DNA of 21,937 bases. Source: Martensiomyces pterosporus. Taxonomy: Eukaryota; Kickxellomycota; Kickxellomycetes; Kickxellales; Kickxellaceae. The notes under the pieces were generated by a model, which did not search any database, was not told the DNA's origin, and saw only the letters and a program-made list of their open reading frames with translations. How positions within the stretch are numbered: the stretch's first letter is position 1; every line of letters starts with the position of its first letter. Positions 1 to 9,300 of this stretch are shown here, in pieces. The DNA is taken from positions 65,202 through 87,138 of the forward strand of contig MU603988.1 in assembly GCA_025201845.1 (NCBI GenBank), written 5' to 3'. A program made the translations under genes and the position numbers.

Positions 1-527
1 TTGAGCCATCGCACCACTCTTGGCGCCCGTTCATTTTTGGGCCCAAGGCTGCTGCCGCTGCCGCTGCTGAGTGCCTCCGCCTGCTCATGTGCCCCCTGTA
101 TCCGGTGGATAAGCAACGGGTCTCTTGGCAGCCTGCTGCCGGCACGCATTACTAAGCGTCTGTGATTTCTACTCGTGCGCTTTCGCCCCTCAGCGCAGCC
201 GTGTTCTAATTTTGGGCGGCAGTTCCCTAATGCGAGGGGTGGCAGAACGTTCGATCTTGTCAGTTGCCGCTTGCTGCTGGGCGGGGCAGCGCCTGTCCCT
301 TTGCTGCGCTGCCCTCGGATCACTGCGATCTGATCCCCTGATCCTGCGCTGCCCTAGGAATAGGGGCGAAGCGGCGATGAGCGGCGCAGGAAACCCCGCT
401 GCCATGCGCACCACACGTAGGGCGCTTCGGCGGCAGCGCCCTGCTCGCTCATCTCCTGAATTTGCAGCACTCCACATTTTCCTTTATTCGCATTTCTATA
501 CTTCTGCTGCACCTGATAGACGCGCAA
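1..527. other. Upstream region of ARP2; no supported gene
   Basis: No convincing coding sequence is seen here. The stretch is GC-rich with short repeats of CTGC and GATC words. The last ~65 bases before the ARP2 ATG are pyrimidine-rich, as expected of a fungal 5' leader. The frame upstream of the ARP2 start stays open for 22 codons but has no ATG, so it is probably leader. On the minus strand an ATG at 34..32 opens a frame that runs off the window edge for about 11 codons. It could be the first codons of a divergent gene, but that is too little to call. Confidence 0.5.
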
Positions 528-1727
528 ATGTCGAGCAACAGCAACAACGTCCTGGTGGTTGATAACGGCACGGGGTTTGCCAAGGTCGGCTACGCAGGCT
601 CCAATTTCCCCGAGCATGTCTTCTCATCTGTGGTCGGCCGCCCCATGCTCCGCGCCGAGGAGGCCACCACCGTGGCTGACATGCCGTACGAGGTGAAGGA
701 CATCAACGTCGGAGACGAGGCAGCCGCTCTGCGCGCGATACTCGACATGTCGTACCCGCTGGAGAACGGAATCATTAAGAACTGGGAGGACATGCAGCAT
801 GTGTGGGACTACACTTTCTACGAGAAATTGAAAGTCGACCCCACACAGTGCAAGGTCCTCCTCACCGAGGCGCCGCTTAACCCGAAGGCCAACCGCCAGA
901 AGATGTGCGAGGTCATGTTTGAGCGCTATGGCTTCGAGGGCGTCTATGTGGCTATTCAGGCGGTGCTGACGCTGTATGCCCAGGGCCTGCTTACTGGCGT
1001 GGTCATTGACTCGGGAGACGGCGTCACCCATATCATCCCCGTGTACCAGGGATACTCGCTCCCGCATCTCACCAAGAGACTGGATGTGGCTGGCCGCCAT
1101 GTCACCCGCTACCTGATCAAGCTGCTGCAGCTCCGCGGGTACGCATTCAACCGCACAGCGGATTTCGAGACTGTGCGCCAGATCAAGGAGAAGGTCTGCT
1201 ATGTTAGCTACGACTTGGACCTCGACAAGAAGCTGGCCACAGAGACCACCACCCTCGTGGAGAGCTACACCCTGCCGGATGGCCGTGTAATCAAGGTCGG
1301 ATCGGAGAGGTTCCAGGCCCCCGAGTGCCTGTTCCAGCCCGAGCTCATTGACGTCGAGTCGGCAGGCGTTGCCGAGCTCCTCCTCAACACGGTGCAGGCT
1401 GCGCCCATTGATATGCGTGCGGATCTGTACAAGCACGTTGTTTTGTCGGGTGGCTCGTCCATGTACCCTGGTCTGCCTAGCCGTCTGGAGAAGGAGACCA
1501 AGCAACTGTACCTGCAGAACGTGCTCCATGGCGATGTGTCGAGGCTCGACAAGTTCAAGCTCCAGATCGACGATCCCCCGAACCGCAAGCACATGGTGTT
1601 CCTTGGCGGCGCTGTGCTCGCCGACGTTATGAAGAACAACGAGTCGTCGTGGGTCACCAAAAAGGAGTGGGAGGAGCTTGGTCCCAGGGCTTTGGACAAG
1701 CTCGCTGTCTACGAGATGCGGGAGTAA
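528..1727 (+). CDS. ARP2: Actin-related protein 2 (Arp2/3 complex subunit)
   Basis: Single-exon gene for a 399-aa protein of the actin fold. Arp2 pairs with Arp3 in the seven-subunit Arp2/3 complex, which nucleates branched actin filaments at endocytic patches. The first phosphate loop is [13 protein letters not shown] (residues ~12-24) and is followed by SNFPEHVF, which marks Arp2 rather than actin or Arp3. The second phosphate loop DSGDGVTH lies near 161. The block [20 protein letters not shown], the late [17 protein letters not shown] (~304) and [16 protein letters not shown] are near-identical to animal and yeast Arp2. Length matches the family (~390 aa). The ATG at 528 gives the expected short N-terminus; the open frame upstream lacks an ATG. 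Codons are strongly biased to C/G endings, as in highly expressed fungal genes. It converges on the LYR gene, with 209 bp between stops. Confidence 0.97.
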   Translation: MSSNSNNVLVVDNGTGFAKVGYAGSNFPEHVFSSVVGRPMLRAEEATTVADMPYEVKDINVGDEAAALRAILDMSYPLENGIIKNWEDMQHVWDYTFYEKLKVDPTQCKVLLTEAPLNPKANRQKMCEVMFERYGFEGVYVAIQAVLTLYAQGLLTGVVIDSGDGVTHIIPVYQGYSLPHLTKRLDVAGRHVTRYLIKLLQLRGYAFNRTADFETVRQIKEKVCYVSYDLDLDKKLATETTTLVESYTLPDGRVIKVGSERFQAPECLFQPELIDVESAGVAELLLNTVQAAPIDMRADLYKHVVLSGGSSMYPGLPSRLEKETKQLYLQNVLHGDVSRLDKFKLQIDDPPNRKHMVFLGGAVLADVMKNNESSWVTKKEWEELGPRALDKLAVYEMRE

Positions 1728-1936
1728 AGACTGTGCCCGGACAAAGGGTGCTATAGCGAGCTGCTCTTGTCGCGGATTTCTGCACTTGCTGTGCTCTCCT
1801 TGCAGCCCCCCTTCTCCCTTTGCTCTGATGCGCCGCTCTCCTGCCATTTCCCTCCTTTGCTTGCTGCTTTTCTTTCTTACTATATAAACACAGACATTCC
1901 ATACGCAACTGAATGCAATGCGCTCTACAAGAGTGG

Positions 1937-2851
1937 CTAGAGACCAGCGAGGTCGATGGCGTTTGCCAACGACGGCGGCTTCTTTCCTGCCAGCAGCGAC
2001 TTGCTAAACGCATAAACTTTCTTGGGCACAGCACTAGGCTTGTCCATGCCAGCAGCGTTCTTTGTGCTTCGTCTTGCAGCAGACTTTCTATACAAGGCTG
2101 TGTTTGGGACCATCCCGACACTCACGTCCACCTGGGTGACCTGACCGAGCAGCTCCCTGTAAAATCTCACAGCTTGCCGCTTGTGCGGCATCTTGACCCA
2201 CTGCCTCTCCCACCTCCTAACAGCCTCGCTATCCCTGTCGCCCATCCCGCGTGTGGTGTCGACCACACCCGTGCGCGCGCGCTCTTCGAGCAGCTCCATA
2301 GTCCTCTGGTCGACTGGCGGCAGCAGGCGGCGTCTGATATCGCTCCAGTGCATGTCCTGCATCTTTGCGATGTTCAGGTGGTTCTTTGATTTCAGCACAT
2401 CCAGGTTGACCTCCAGCTTCTTCTCGCCATACTGATTCTTCGCTATGGCGTAGAACGCCGGCCGGTATCGGGCAACCTCCCTGAGATTGCCAAAGATCCC
2501 CTCTCTTTTTCCAATGCCCGCTGTTGCCCTGAGCATGTCCATTCGCCGTGGCCCCTTCCTTCCGTACCCGAACTCTAGCACACTCACGGCGTCCTTGAAT
2601 CGGTGCGCATTTGCTCGTTCCAAAAGATGCAGGGCTGTGCGCGCGTTTTTCAGCTTCTTGTGCGCCCGCTCGGGCTTGCGGTCCCGCTGGTTCGATCGGA
2701 ACTTTGTCTGAGCGAAGGTCTGGATGAACTCGCGGGTGTTTTCGTCGAAGAAACGCCGGGCCTGCTTGAGGATCCCCCGGTATACACTCACTACTTGCTC
2801 GCGAGTAGGAGGGCGCATGCGCGTCCCTCTAGACCGAGTGAGAAAGTCCAT
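1937..2851 (-). CDS. LYR-motif mitochondrial protein with long C-terminal extension
   Basis: Single-exon 304-aa protein. Residues ~18-55 form a basic helical segment with a V-Y-R variant of the LYR tripeptide (23-25), a following A-R-R-F-F and regularly spaced aromatics, as in the Complex1_LYR superfamily. LYR proteins bind mitochondrial acyl carrier protein and act in Fe-S cluster transfer, respiratory complex assembly or mitoribosome assembly. Most are 80-120 aa. This one has ~200 further residues, including a conserved-looking block FGYGRKGPRRMDMLRATAGI (~95-114) and basic stretches. I suspect the fungal Cup1-like group of extended LYR proteins (named from fission yeast), but that rests on overall shape only. 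The ATG at 2851 is the first in frame and sits just before the LYR helix. The protein is very rich in Arg/Lys, which suits the matrix and possibly RNA or ribosome contact. The gene is tandem with the DM9 gene, 246 bp apart. Confidence 0.83.
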   Translation of the reverse strand: MDFLTRSRGTRMRPPTREQVVSVYRGILKQARRFFDENTREFIQTFAQTKFRSNQRDRKPERAHKKLKNARTALHLLERANAHRFKDAVSVLEFGYGRKGPRRMDMLRATAGIGKREGIFGNLREVARYRPAFYAIAKNQYGEKKLEVNLDVLKSKNHLNIAKMQDMHWSDIRRRLLPPVDQRTMELLEERARTGVVDTTRGMGDRDSEAVRRWERQWVKMPHKRQAVRFYRELLGQVTQVDVSVGMVPNTALYRKSAARRSTKNAAGMDKPSAVPKKVYAFSKSLLAGKKPPSLANAIDLAGL

Positions 2852-3097
2852 ATGCGCTATTCGGGCGAGTGGTGTGTGTATTTATGGATCCTATTTGCCA
2901 GGTACAACAAAAGGAAACGAGTGGTATGAAGGTTGCTTGAATGGCGTACCCAGGATGCGGATATCCTCCAGCTGACAACGAGAATCGCCAAGGTGGCACA
3001 CCCGCCGATGTTGTGGGTTTCACTCGCTTCAAGATACATTTAGACATGTTTGCTGAAGAAGGAGCAAGGGGACAGGAAAAGCGTAGAGCAGCTGGTT

Positions 3098-3667
3098 CTA
3101 GTTCACATAGGTGAGCACCATGTAGTCGTCGGTCGTCTTCTCCTTGTGCGCGTACGGGTACGCCATTCCCTTCTTGATATGCGGGGCACACTTTCCAATC
3201 TGCTGCGACCCATCAACGATGGTCTTTCCGATATACAACGGCTCTCCCGACTCTTCATGGCCAGCCTGGACGGGCACAAACCCTTGGATAGACAGGGCTC
3301 CCTCCTGCTTGACCCAGCGCAGGTTGCTGGCGTCGCCGCAGAAGACCTGGTACTCGCTGACGTTGACCTCCTCATGGCCCCATCCAATGCTGCACCCGCC
3401 CTTCTGGATGTGCGGCGCTGCCTTTCCTGGGTGCAAGCCGCCCTTGTACATGGCGCGCGCAATGAATAGCGGCCTGCCATCCTTCTCTATGCCGCCCTGG
3501 ACGGCGTTGGGTGGGATGACGCTGTTGGATGCGGACACCCACTGGAACCCGTGCGAGGAGCTGCCGCCCGCCCGGAAGCTTGGCTGCTGATGCGCCTGCT
3601 GGCCATACCCCTGCGGCCCTTGGCTCTGATAGCCTCCACCTTGTCCATAGCTATTTCCAGACATCAT
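3098..3667 (-). CDS. DM9/DUF3421 repeat protein (putative mannose-type lectin)
   Basis: 189-aa single-exon protein. Residues 1-40 are low complexity, rich in Gly, Gln, Ser and Tyr. Two DM9 repeats follow (~43-108 and ~118-185). Each opens with a Trp and carries the pattern V-P/I-P..A-V-x-G-G...G-x-P-L-Y/F-I-x-(R/K), then P-G-K-x-A/C-P-H-I-x-K-G, then an aromatic/Gly/His stretch. DM9 proteins of insects and oysters bind mannose as paired repeats and act in innate recognition; the role of fungal members is not established. There is no signal peptide, so a cytosolic protein is predicted. Two ATGs in a row (3667 and 3664) start the protein. The frame is open further upstream, but that part (with a His run) does not look coding and contains the TATA-like site at 3784..3779. 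Neighbours give no functional hint. Confidence 0.9.
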   Translation of the reverse strand: MMSGNSYGQGGGYQSQGPQGYGQQAHQQPSFRAGGSSSHGFQWVSASNSVIPPNAVQGGIEKDGRPLFIARAMYKGGLHPGKAAPHIQKGGCSIGWGHEEVNVSEYQVFCGDASNLRWVKQEGALSIQGFVPVQAGHEESGEPLYIGKTIVDGSQQIGKCAPHIKKGMAYPYAHKEKTTDDYMVLTYVN

Positions 3668-3778
3668 CTTGTGTGTTTCCTGGCCAGTGTTCGTGCTTAC
3701 GAGTGCGAAATGAAAAAGATGAAAATGGTGGTGGTGTTGAAGTGAGGAGCGATGGACGAGATGGATGAGTGTGCCTGA

Positions 3779-3784
3779 TTTATA
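3779..3784 (-). promoter_or_regulatory. TATA box of the DM9 gene (candidate)
   Basis: The minus strand reads TATAAA here, 112 nt upstream of the first ATG of the DM9 gene. A second TATATATA lies at 3841-3848, 174 nt upstream. Few of the other genes in the window have an obvious TATA, so this gene may be more inducible than its housekeeping neighbours. That last point is inference. Confidence 0.45.
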
Positions 3785-4130
3785 CACGGCAAAGCCTTGC
3801 TCCATGTCGTCCTTTTCGCCACCTGCGTTTGCCTTCTTTCTATATATAACCATGCCCCCTAGTCCTTGCCAAGGCTGAAACAACTGGGCATGTATGCCAC
3901 AATCATTGTGGACAGTGCATACCAGATAACAATAGTGGCCATCCAAGAGATTCTTGCGTATGCGGCGTGCTTGTGCGCACGGTGTCTGCTTTCCTCTCTA
4001 TGCCACTGACTCCCATGTCTGCAGGGAGGCCTTTTATTGTTCCATTGTGAACGAGATGCACCTGATGCACTTCTGCTCACGCGATACACGGAACGCAAGG
4101 CCTGCCAAATAGTGCTGAAGCTTGTTTTCC

Positions 4131-4136
4131 TTTATT
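4131..4136 (-). terminator. Candidate polyadenylation signal of bL27m
   Basis: The minus strand reads AATAAA about 80 nt past the bL27m stop codon, after a T-run at 4189..4179. A second copy lies at 4033-4038. The position suits a 3' UTR of roughly 100 nt. Confidence 0.4.
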
Positions 4137-4178
4137 TCAGTTTTTTTGGCGATGCTCGTGCGGAACCAGACAGGCAAC

Positions 4179-4189
4179 AAAAAAAAAAA
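4179..4189. repeat. Poly(dA:dT) run, 11 nt
   Basis: Eleven consecutive A on the plus strand within the bL27m 3' flank, so a U-run in that transcript's 3' UTR. Confidence 0.8.
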
Positions 4190-4215
4190 GCAGAGCGGCG
4201 ACCGAGCCCGTTTGG

Positions 4216-4698
4216 TTATTGCTCGCCGGCAGCGCGGTACTTTGCCCACTCCTCCTCCTGCTCCCTCAGGACCTGGTTCTTGTCGACCAGGAAGAACCCT
4301 CTGACGCGCTTCTCATAGGGGCTGCGCGGGAACGCAGTGTCCTCCTTGTTCAGTGCCACGGCAATAAACCGCCTTCCCTCCTTGATCTGCGAGTCCGTAT
4401 ACACCTTGACGTACCCTGGCTGCAGCGCAAACAGCGTGTGATCCTTGCCAATGCCCACATTCTCTCCTGGGTGGAACTTTGTGCCGCGCTGGCGAACAAT
4501 GATGTTTCCGGGCACCACAAACTCGTTCTGCTGCTTCTTCATACCAAGGCGGCGGCCAATCGAATCACGCCCGTTGCGAGACGAACCACCCGTCTTCTTT
4601 GACGCGAAGCGCACCTGCTGGCACAGGACTATTGCATTTGTAGCGTAGGAAGTAGAGGCTGTTAGTAAAAGCGAGCAGTGCCTGAATTCGCTGCTCAT
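4216..4698 (-). CDS. MRPL27: Mitochondrial large-subunit ribosomal protein bL27m
   Basis: 160-aa protein of the bacterial L27 family, a component of the mitoribosomal large subunit near the peptidyl transferase centre. Residues 1-32 look like a mitochondrial presequence: hydroxylated, basic, almost no acid, ending R-F-A. The L27 signature follows: [20 protein letters not shown] (33-52), then [20 protein letters not shown] (64-83) and KDHTLFAL (85-92), which are family hallmarks. A C-terminal extension of ~45 residues is charged, as in many mitochondrial L27 proteins. The frame extends three codons upstream to a GTG, but the first ATG is at 4698 and is preferred. Human name MRPL27; the budding-yeast counterpart is MRP7 (yeast MRPL27 is a different protein). 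It is divergent from RAD1 across 486 bp. Confidence 0.95.
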   Translation of the reverse strand: MSSEFRHCSLLLTASTSYATNAIVLCQQVRFASKKTGGSSRNGRDSIGRRLGMKKQQNEFVVPGNIIVRQRGTKFHPGENVGIGKDHTLFALQPGYVKVYTDSQIKEGRRFIAVALNKEDTAFPRSPYEKRVRGFFLVDKNQVLREQEEEWAKYRAAGEQ

Positions 4699-5184
4699 TC
4701 CCGCCACTTATTTTTGAAACTTACACGACGTCTGGCTCCGGACGCTGCTGTCTGAGAATATGTTGCGGAACATTTCTTCTTTGCTCTGTAATTCTGGCCG
4801 TCCTTGCTGCTGCCAAAGTGCCAAAAGCAGACTGTCAATGTGCTGGCTATAGAGTGAGGGCGAGCTTGAGCAAAACGAAGCAACAAAAAAAAAAAGCGCG
4901 AATTAAGGTAGAGCTCTGAAGGCAGAGCATGCTGCACCTAATTTTGCAGGCGATAACGCCAACGGCTGTTTCTGGTCTGGCGGCTCGCTCACCCCGGTTC
5001 CTCGTTTTGAGCCGAGCGGGAGCGCCGTCATTCTGGTGAAAGATGCGCAGCACACTGCGCGATTGCTCTGCACAGCTTTTGCAGGCACTTGAGCTGTGGC
5101 CGCTCCTCCTGCTTCTCTACTTCGACCCAGCACCTATATTGTATTTGTTCATAATTCGCTCATTTCAGACATCTGCGCAACGAC
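4699..5184. promoter_or_regulatory. Divergent promoter region bL27m / RAD1
   Basis: This 486-bp gap separates two start codons pointing away from each other, so it must carry both promoters. It contains an 11-nt poly(dA:dT) run at 4885-4895, near the middle, typical of nucleosome-poor fungal promoters. A T-rich, TATATT-containing stretch (~5132-5160) lies just before the RAD1 ATG. No ORF here resembles a gene. Confidence 0.6.
4885..4895. repeat. Poly(dA:dT) run in a divergent promoter, 11 nt
   Basis: Eleven consecutive A on the plus strand, about 190 bp from the bL27m ATG and 290 bp from the RAD1 ATG. Such runs exclude nucleosomes in fungal promoters; a role here is inference from position. 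Confidence 0.7.
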
Positions 5185-6195
5185 ATGGCTGCTAACAACG
5201 CAACAGACGCTGGGCAAACGCTGTTCACTGCACGGCTCAACAACGTCCGCCCACTGGTGAACATGCTCAAGACAATAAGCTTCAAACCACGCACGCTGTG
5301 CACCATCAGCCCTGGCGGACTAGTCTTTGCAGTCGAAGACTCGCAGTCAATGGTTGCCCAAGCATATCTGCGCACGACCCTGTTCACCGCGTTCAGCTAC
5401 AACACTCGCTTAGCCGCTGCGCAAAACATGCAGAGCGCAAACGAGCAAGGCGTCAGTGAGGAGGGGGAGGAGGAAGACAGCGCGAACGAAGTTACTCAGA
5501 TATCGCTTCCGTTGGACAACCTGATCGAGTGTCTGACGCTTTTCTATGGACCCTCCGGAAACTCGCTGAGTAGTGCAAGTGGCGGCAGCGGCATCCAGTC
5601 GACCTCTGCCGTGCTCTCCAATGCCAACCCGCTTGACCTGCGCGGCGCAACAACAGCCCAGATTGCCTTTAGCGGGCCGGGGTCGGACTTTGAGCTGATG
5701 CTGGAGGAGCGTGGCACCATATCTGTCTGTCGACTGGCAACGTTTGTGCCAGAGCCGCCGGTAGACCTCGAGTTCTCCCACCACCAGGTCATTCAGCAGC
5801 TGATCATTAAATCAGAGTGGCTGCGCGATGCATTTAATGAGCTTGACCCGACAAGCGAGTCGGTAGCTATGTCGATTGCCAGCACTGCGCCCTACTTCCG
5901 CATCTCTACCGTGGGCGACAATGGGAGCACAGAGATGACATACTCGAAGGATGACAAGATCCTTGACTCGTTCCTATGCATCGAGGAGCAAGAGAACAGA
6001 TACAAGCTGCCGCTGGTTCTCAAGTGCAAGCAGGCGCTGGCAATGTCGGACAAGACCAAAATCAGGGTCAACCAGCGCGGGTTCCTCGAGTTCCAATTTA
6101 TGGTCCCTACAGACGCCGACGTATCGTTTGTCAACTTTGTCTATGCACCGCTTGTCAATGCTGACGAGCTGGCTGATTCGAATTTGTACCGGTAA
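5185..6195 (+). CDS. RAD1: DNA damage checkpoint clamp subunit Rad1 (9-1-1 complex)
   Basis: Single-exon 336-aa protein of the Rad1/Rec1/Rad17 family. With Rad9 and Hus1 it forms the PCNA-like 9-1-1 ring, which is loaded at damaged DNA and activates the ATR/Mec1 checkpoint kinase. The N-terminus FTARLNNVRPLVNMLKTISF (13-32) followed by C-T-I-S-P-G-G-L-V-F-A-V-E-D-S is the typical first lobe (the 'phi-x-V-E-D' strand). Also typical are LPLDNLIECLTLFYG (~107-121) and the C-terminal GFLEFQFMV strand, then an acidic tail. Two inserts look disordered: an acidic one (~86-102) and a Ser/Gly-rich one (~124-160), which make it longer than the human protein (282 aa). S. pombe Rad1 and S. cerevisiae Rad17 are counterparts; it is not the S. 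cerevisiae Rad1 nuclease. ATG at 5185 is the first in frame. It converges on the giant chromatin gene, with 114 bp between stops. Confidence 0.93.
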   Translation: MAANNATDAGQTLFTARLNNVRPLVNMLKTISFKPRTLCTISPGGLVFAVEDSQSMVAQAYLRTTLFTAFSYNTRLAAAQNMQSANEQGVSEEGEEEDSANEVTQISLPLDNLIECLTLFYGPSGNSLSSASGGSGIQSTSAVLSNANPLDLRGATTAQIAFSGPGSDFELMLEERGTISVCRLATFVPEPPVDLEFSHHQVIQQLIIKSEWLRDAFNELDPTSESVAMSIASTAPYFRISTVGDNGSTEMTYSKDDKILDSFLCIEEQENRYKLPLVLKCKQALAMSDKTKIRVNQRGFLEFQFMVPTDADVSFVNFVYAPLVNADELADSNLYR

Positions 6196-6309
6196 GCAAC
6201 AACTAGTGCGCTCAGTTTTAATAATACTAAAAAAGGCATTGGCTAGTACAGTGTGGATGCGACTAAAATGCAGACATTGATGGTGCTGCGGATAACGAGC
6301 AGCTTTTCT

Positions 6310-9300
6310 TCACTGCCAGCGCGCCCGTGAAGCATATGCCTGCTCAAGATAGTTGTCAATGACCGTTAGCGACATATCGCGCATAACCGCAGGAAGCGTC
6401 AGATCGCTCTCAACTTGCACACGACGGCGAGTCAGCACTCCAATATCGCGGCGATGCTCACAGCCGGACGGTATGTGCCCAACCGAGTTGCACAGGGGGC
6501 ACTTCATATCCATCGAAACCGCGACCTGAGGCGCCGAAACGCCCGATGAAATCGCGCCTGTCCCTGTAGGCCGCGCAGTGGCGATGTTCGCAGGCTGCTG
6601 CGACATACCGTAGATCTGCGACATGTCAACAAACGGCTGCTGTTGCTGCAGCTGCTGGTACACCTGGTGGGATGGAGCTGAGGCTTGAAGCAGCTGTGCT
6701 TGCTGCACCATCGTTTGCTGTTTGCCTAGAGTATTCTGGCTCTGGTAGTTCGCCAAGTTGGCGCTAGCACCAGCCACGGACATGTTCATGTTCAGCCCCA
6801 AATGGTTGCTCTGCGCAGCCTGTTGTAGATTCTGCTGCATCTGCAGCTGCATCAGGTTGAACCGCTGGAGCGACTGCGCTTGCTGCTGGTATTGGTTAGC
6901 TTGGTGAGTTTGCGCGATGCTTGCTGACACAGAGCTCGCCACAGGATCCGAAACAGGCATTATCAGTGCAGGTGATGAGTGAGCAGGTACGCCTGTCGTT
7001 TTACTGCCAAATGGCCATGGGATCGTCGTGGCAATGGACGTAGGAGCGGGGTGTGGCCGGGTTGAATGCACAAGGCGCGTTCCGCCTGAGCCGATCTGGG
7101 TCTGTGTGGAAGCTGCCTCAGCCTGTGTGCCGGGGACTCCGCTTTGAGCTGCCATTGGCTGCGCTAGTGATTCATCACCCACGGAAACACTCCCCTGTAT
7201 AGGGCCTGGGGATTCATCTAACAGGCCAGCATCGCCTGCAGTCTCTGGCTCTATGGACGGAGCTACGGTGGACACGGCAGGCGCTTCTGTGGTAGTCGCT
7301 GAGGCTGCCAAGGGTGGTGTGAGAGGGACATGTATAGCGCTCGTAGGCGGCAACGGCACACCTGCAGCCTGCGGTTTCGTCAGCTCTTCTGTGAGCTTGT
7401 CGATGATTTGAATAACAATCCGCGTCATAACCCTAGTCGAGGGTACAGTATCGCCCTGTTGGTGAACGGCCGATATGAACGAGAGCTCACTGAGCATGGA
7501 CTTGAGGTCATCGCTGACGGTATGCATCTGGCTCAACAGCACAGAGATAAACCGTATGGCCACCTTGAAGCTGCTGCTCAGCTGCCTCAGTTGCTTCTCT
7601 AGATCATCCTGACTAAGACCCGTAGCCTCAAGATCCATAGACTCGACCAGCAAGCAAAGGGTTTTGAACTTTTTCAGCCTGGCCAGCACCTTCTTGTTTT
7701 TTATCTGCAGTGTGCTCGGTGCTAAGGTGTCCTCAACCGCAGCTAGAGCTGAAGATTGAGCGGCAGGAGCACTGCCATTCGATATGCTGCCTCTGGCATT
7801 GGTGGTTGGCGATTCGGACGTGGATGCAGGCTGGGTAGCTGCAGCAGATAGCGGGGGCCGACAGGTAGTGGGTCTAGTGGCAGCTAGCGCAGGCGCACCG
7901 CTTTGTGGAACCGGAGCACTGCCACTGCCGTTGGAATCGACACTGGCAGGCACTGACACGCCAAGCCTAGGCTGCGATGACTTGGGAGCCGCTTTCAGAT
8001 CATTCAAACGCTTCTTCGTACTGGCAGTTTTCACCGAAACTTGCTCGATGCCATGCATCAATCGCTTCAGCTGCCTCATCTGAGCACCCTCAGCTGTATT
8101 GCCTGATGCAGCTGACGACAGCGAGCTGCAGCTAAACTGTATGAGGCCTCTAGCGGACTTGACCAGAGTCTGCATTATGTCTTGCAGCCTAGCAAGCGAG
8201 GCGGATAGCTCTGCAATGTCATCAGTCACTGATTCATCGGCAAACTCGTATCCATGCGAGGCTAGCGAACCAAAGAAGCGTGTCAATTGCGCCTTGTTGG
8301 TTAGTGCTAGTGCCAACGTCTGCGATACTGTGCTGCTGCTTGTATCTGAACCTGCCTCGCCCAGTACGGGTGTTTGAGCAGCCTGTAAAACAGCGCGAAC
8401 AGCAGGATTGTTCTCGCCATTCGTGGGGGTCTGAGCCGTTTGGCGTGCTTGCTGCTCACGCGTGGTAGCTCCCGCTGGGGCCGGTGCAGCAACCGTTTGT
8501 TGAGTGGTAGGCGCAGGCGCAGGCATGATTGTAGAACGTGCTGCTGCAGGCGGCGACCGCTGGTTACTCAGAGCCCCAGCCACATCCTTGTCCTGGCGAA
8601 GCTGGGCGGCGCGTTGGCGAGCAGTCTGGACAAACGGCTGCGCGTCAACTGCGAATCCCGGAAAGCGTCCTTCGTTGGCTTGGTTCACTGCCGCGCCTCT
8701 ACTGCTGCCAAGATAGAACCACATGTACTGTATCGCGTACCATCGCAGCAAATTCCTGTAGTACAGATGCTGCTTGTGGCTGCTGATAGCCGTTAGTTGG
8801 CGTACCCCTTGAATTATCTGCGGATCGCAGATGTATCGGCAATATCCAGAGCCATGCGAAGTGACCATGCAGGCTGGGCAGTAGTCAAAGAAATGGGGCT
8901 GCGCTGGAAGCGGCGCACCATCTGGCGCTAACTTCAGGTTCGTGAGCATAGGGAAGAAGAGTATCGGCGATTCGGTCTCTGACTGGTTACCATCTGAGCG
9001 CGTGCCAGAGTTAAACATGGCATTAAACAGCACCTTAATGCGGTCGCGGTCCTCTGCAGTCATCTTGGAGTCTCTTAGTTGCATGTACTTGTCAACGGCC
9101 TCATCCAGCGAGTGAATAAAGAGCTCAGCAACAAGCAGCATCTCTGTCGCGTCAACAGCTATTTTGCTCATCCTGGGCTGCTCGACAAGCAGCCCAGAAG
9201 AAGGCGCAGCGTCACGCTGTGCGCCGTCAGAAGCAGCACTAGGGCTAGCCGCAGCCGCAGAACCTGCCTGTTCCCATGTAGCGCTATCAGTTTCTTGCAG

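Larger units (their letters stand above)
3668..4215. other. Intergenic region: DM9 promoter and bL27m 3' flank
   Basis: No coding sequence supported. On the minus strand it holds the promoter side of the DM9 gene, including two TATA-like elements (3779-3784 and 3841-3848) and a CCA-repeat leader near 3725-3740. It also holds the 3' flank of bL27m, with an 11-A/T run (4179-4189) and candidate polyadenylation hexamers (4131-4136, 4033-4038). Confidence 0.6.

Noticed and set aside
1..34. Start of a possible divergent minus-strand gene at the left edge
   Set aside because: Only about 11 codons are visible. An open frame that short proves nothing.
125..562. 145-aa plus-strand open frame overlapping the ARP2 start
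   Set aside because: Composition is Cys/Arg/Ser noise, there is no recognisable domain, and it overlaps the conserved N-terminus of ARP2 in another frame.
624..1847. 407-aa minus-strand open frame opposite ARP2
   Set aside because: Antisense shadow of a highly biased, well-conserved gene. Its protein has no family signature, and the plus-strand Arp2 match is full length.
2680..2705. GGTTCGATC tRNA T-arm-like motif
   Set aside because: It sits inside the LYR-protein gene, and no matching A-box or cloverleaf arms could be found around it.
6190..6196. Splice-donor-like GGTAAGC overlapping the Rad1 stop codon
   Set aside because: The Rad1 fold and acidic tail are already complete at this point, and the convergent neighbour begins ~115 bp on, leaving no room for a further exon with a recognisable sequence.
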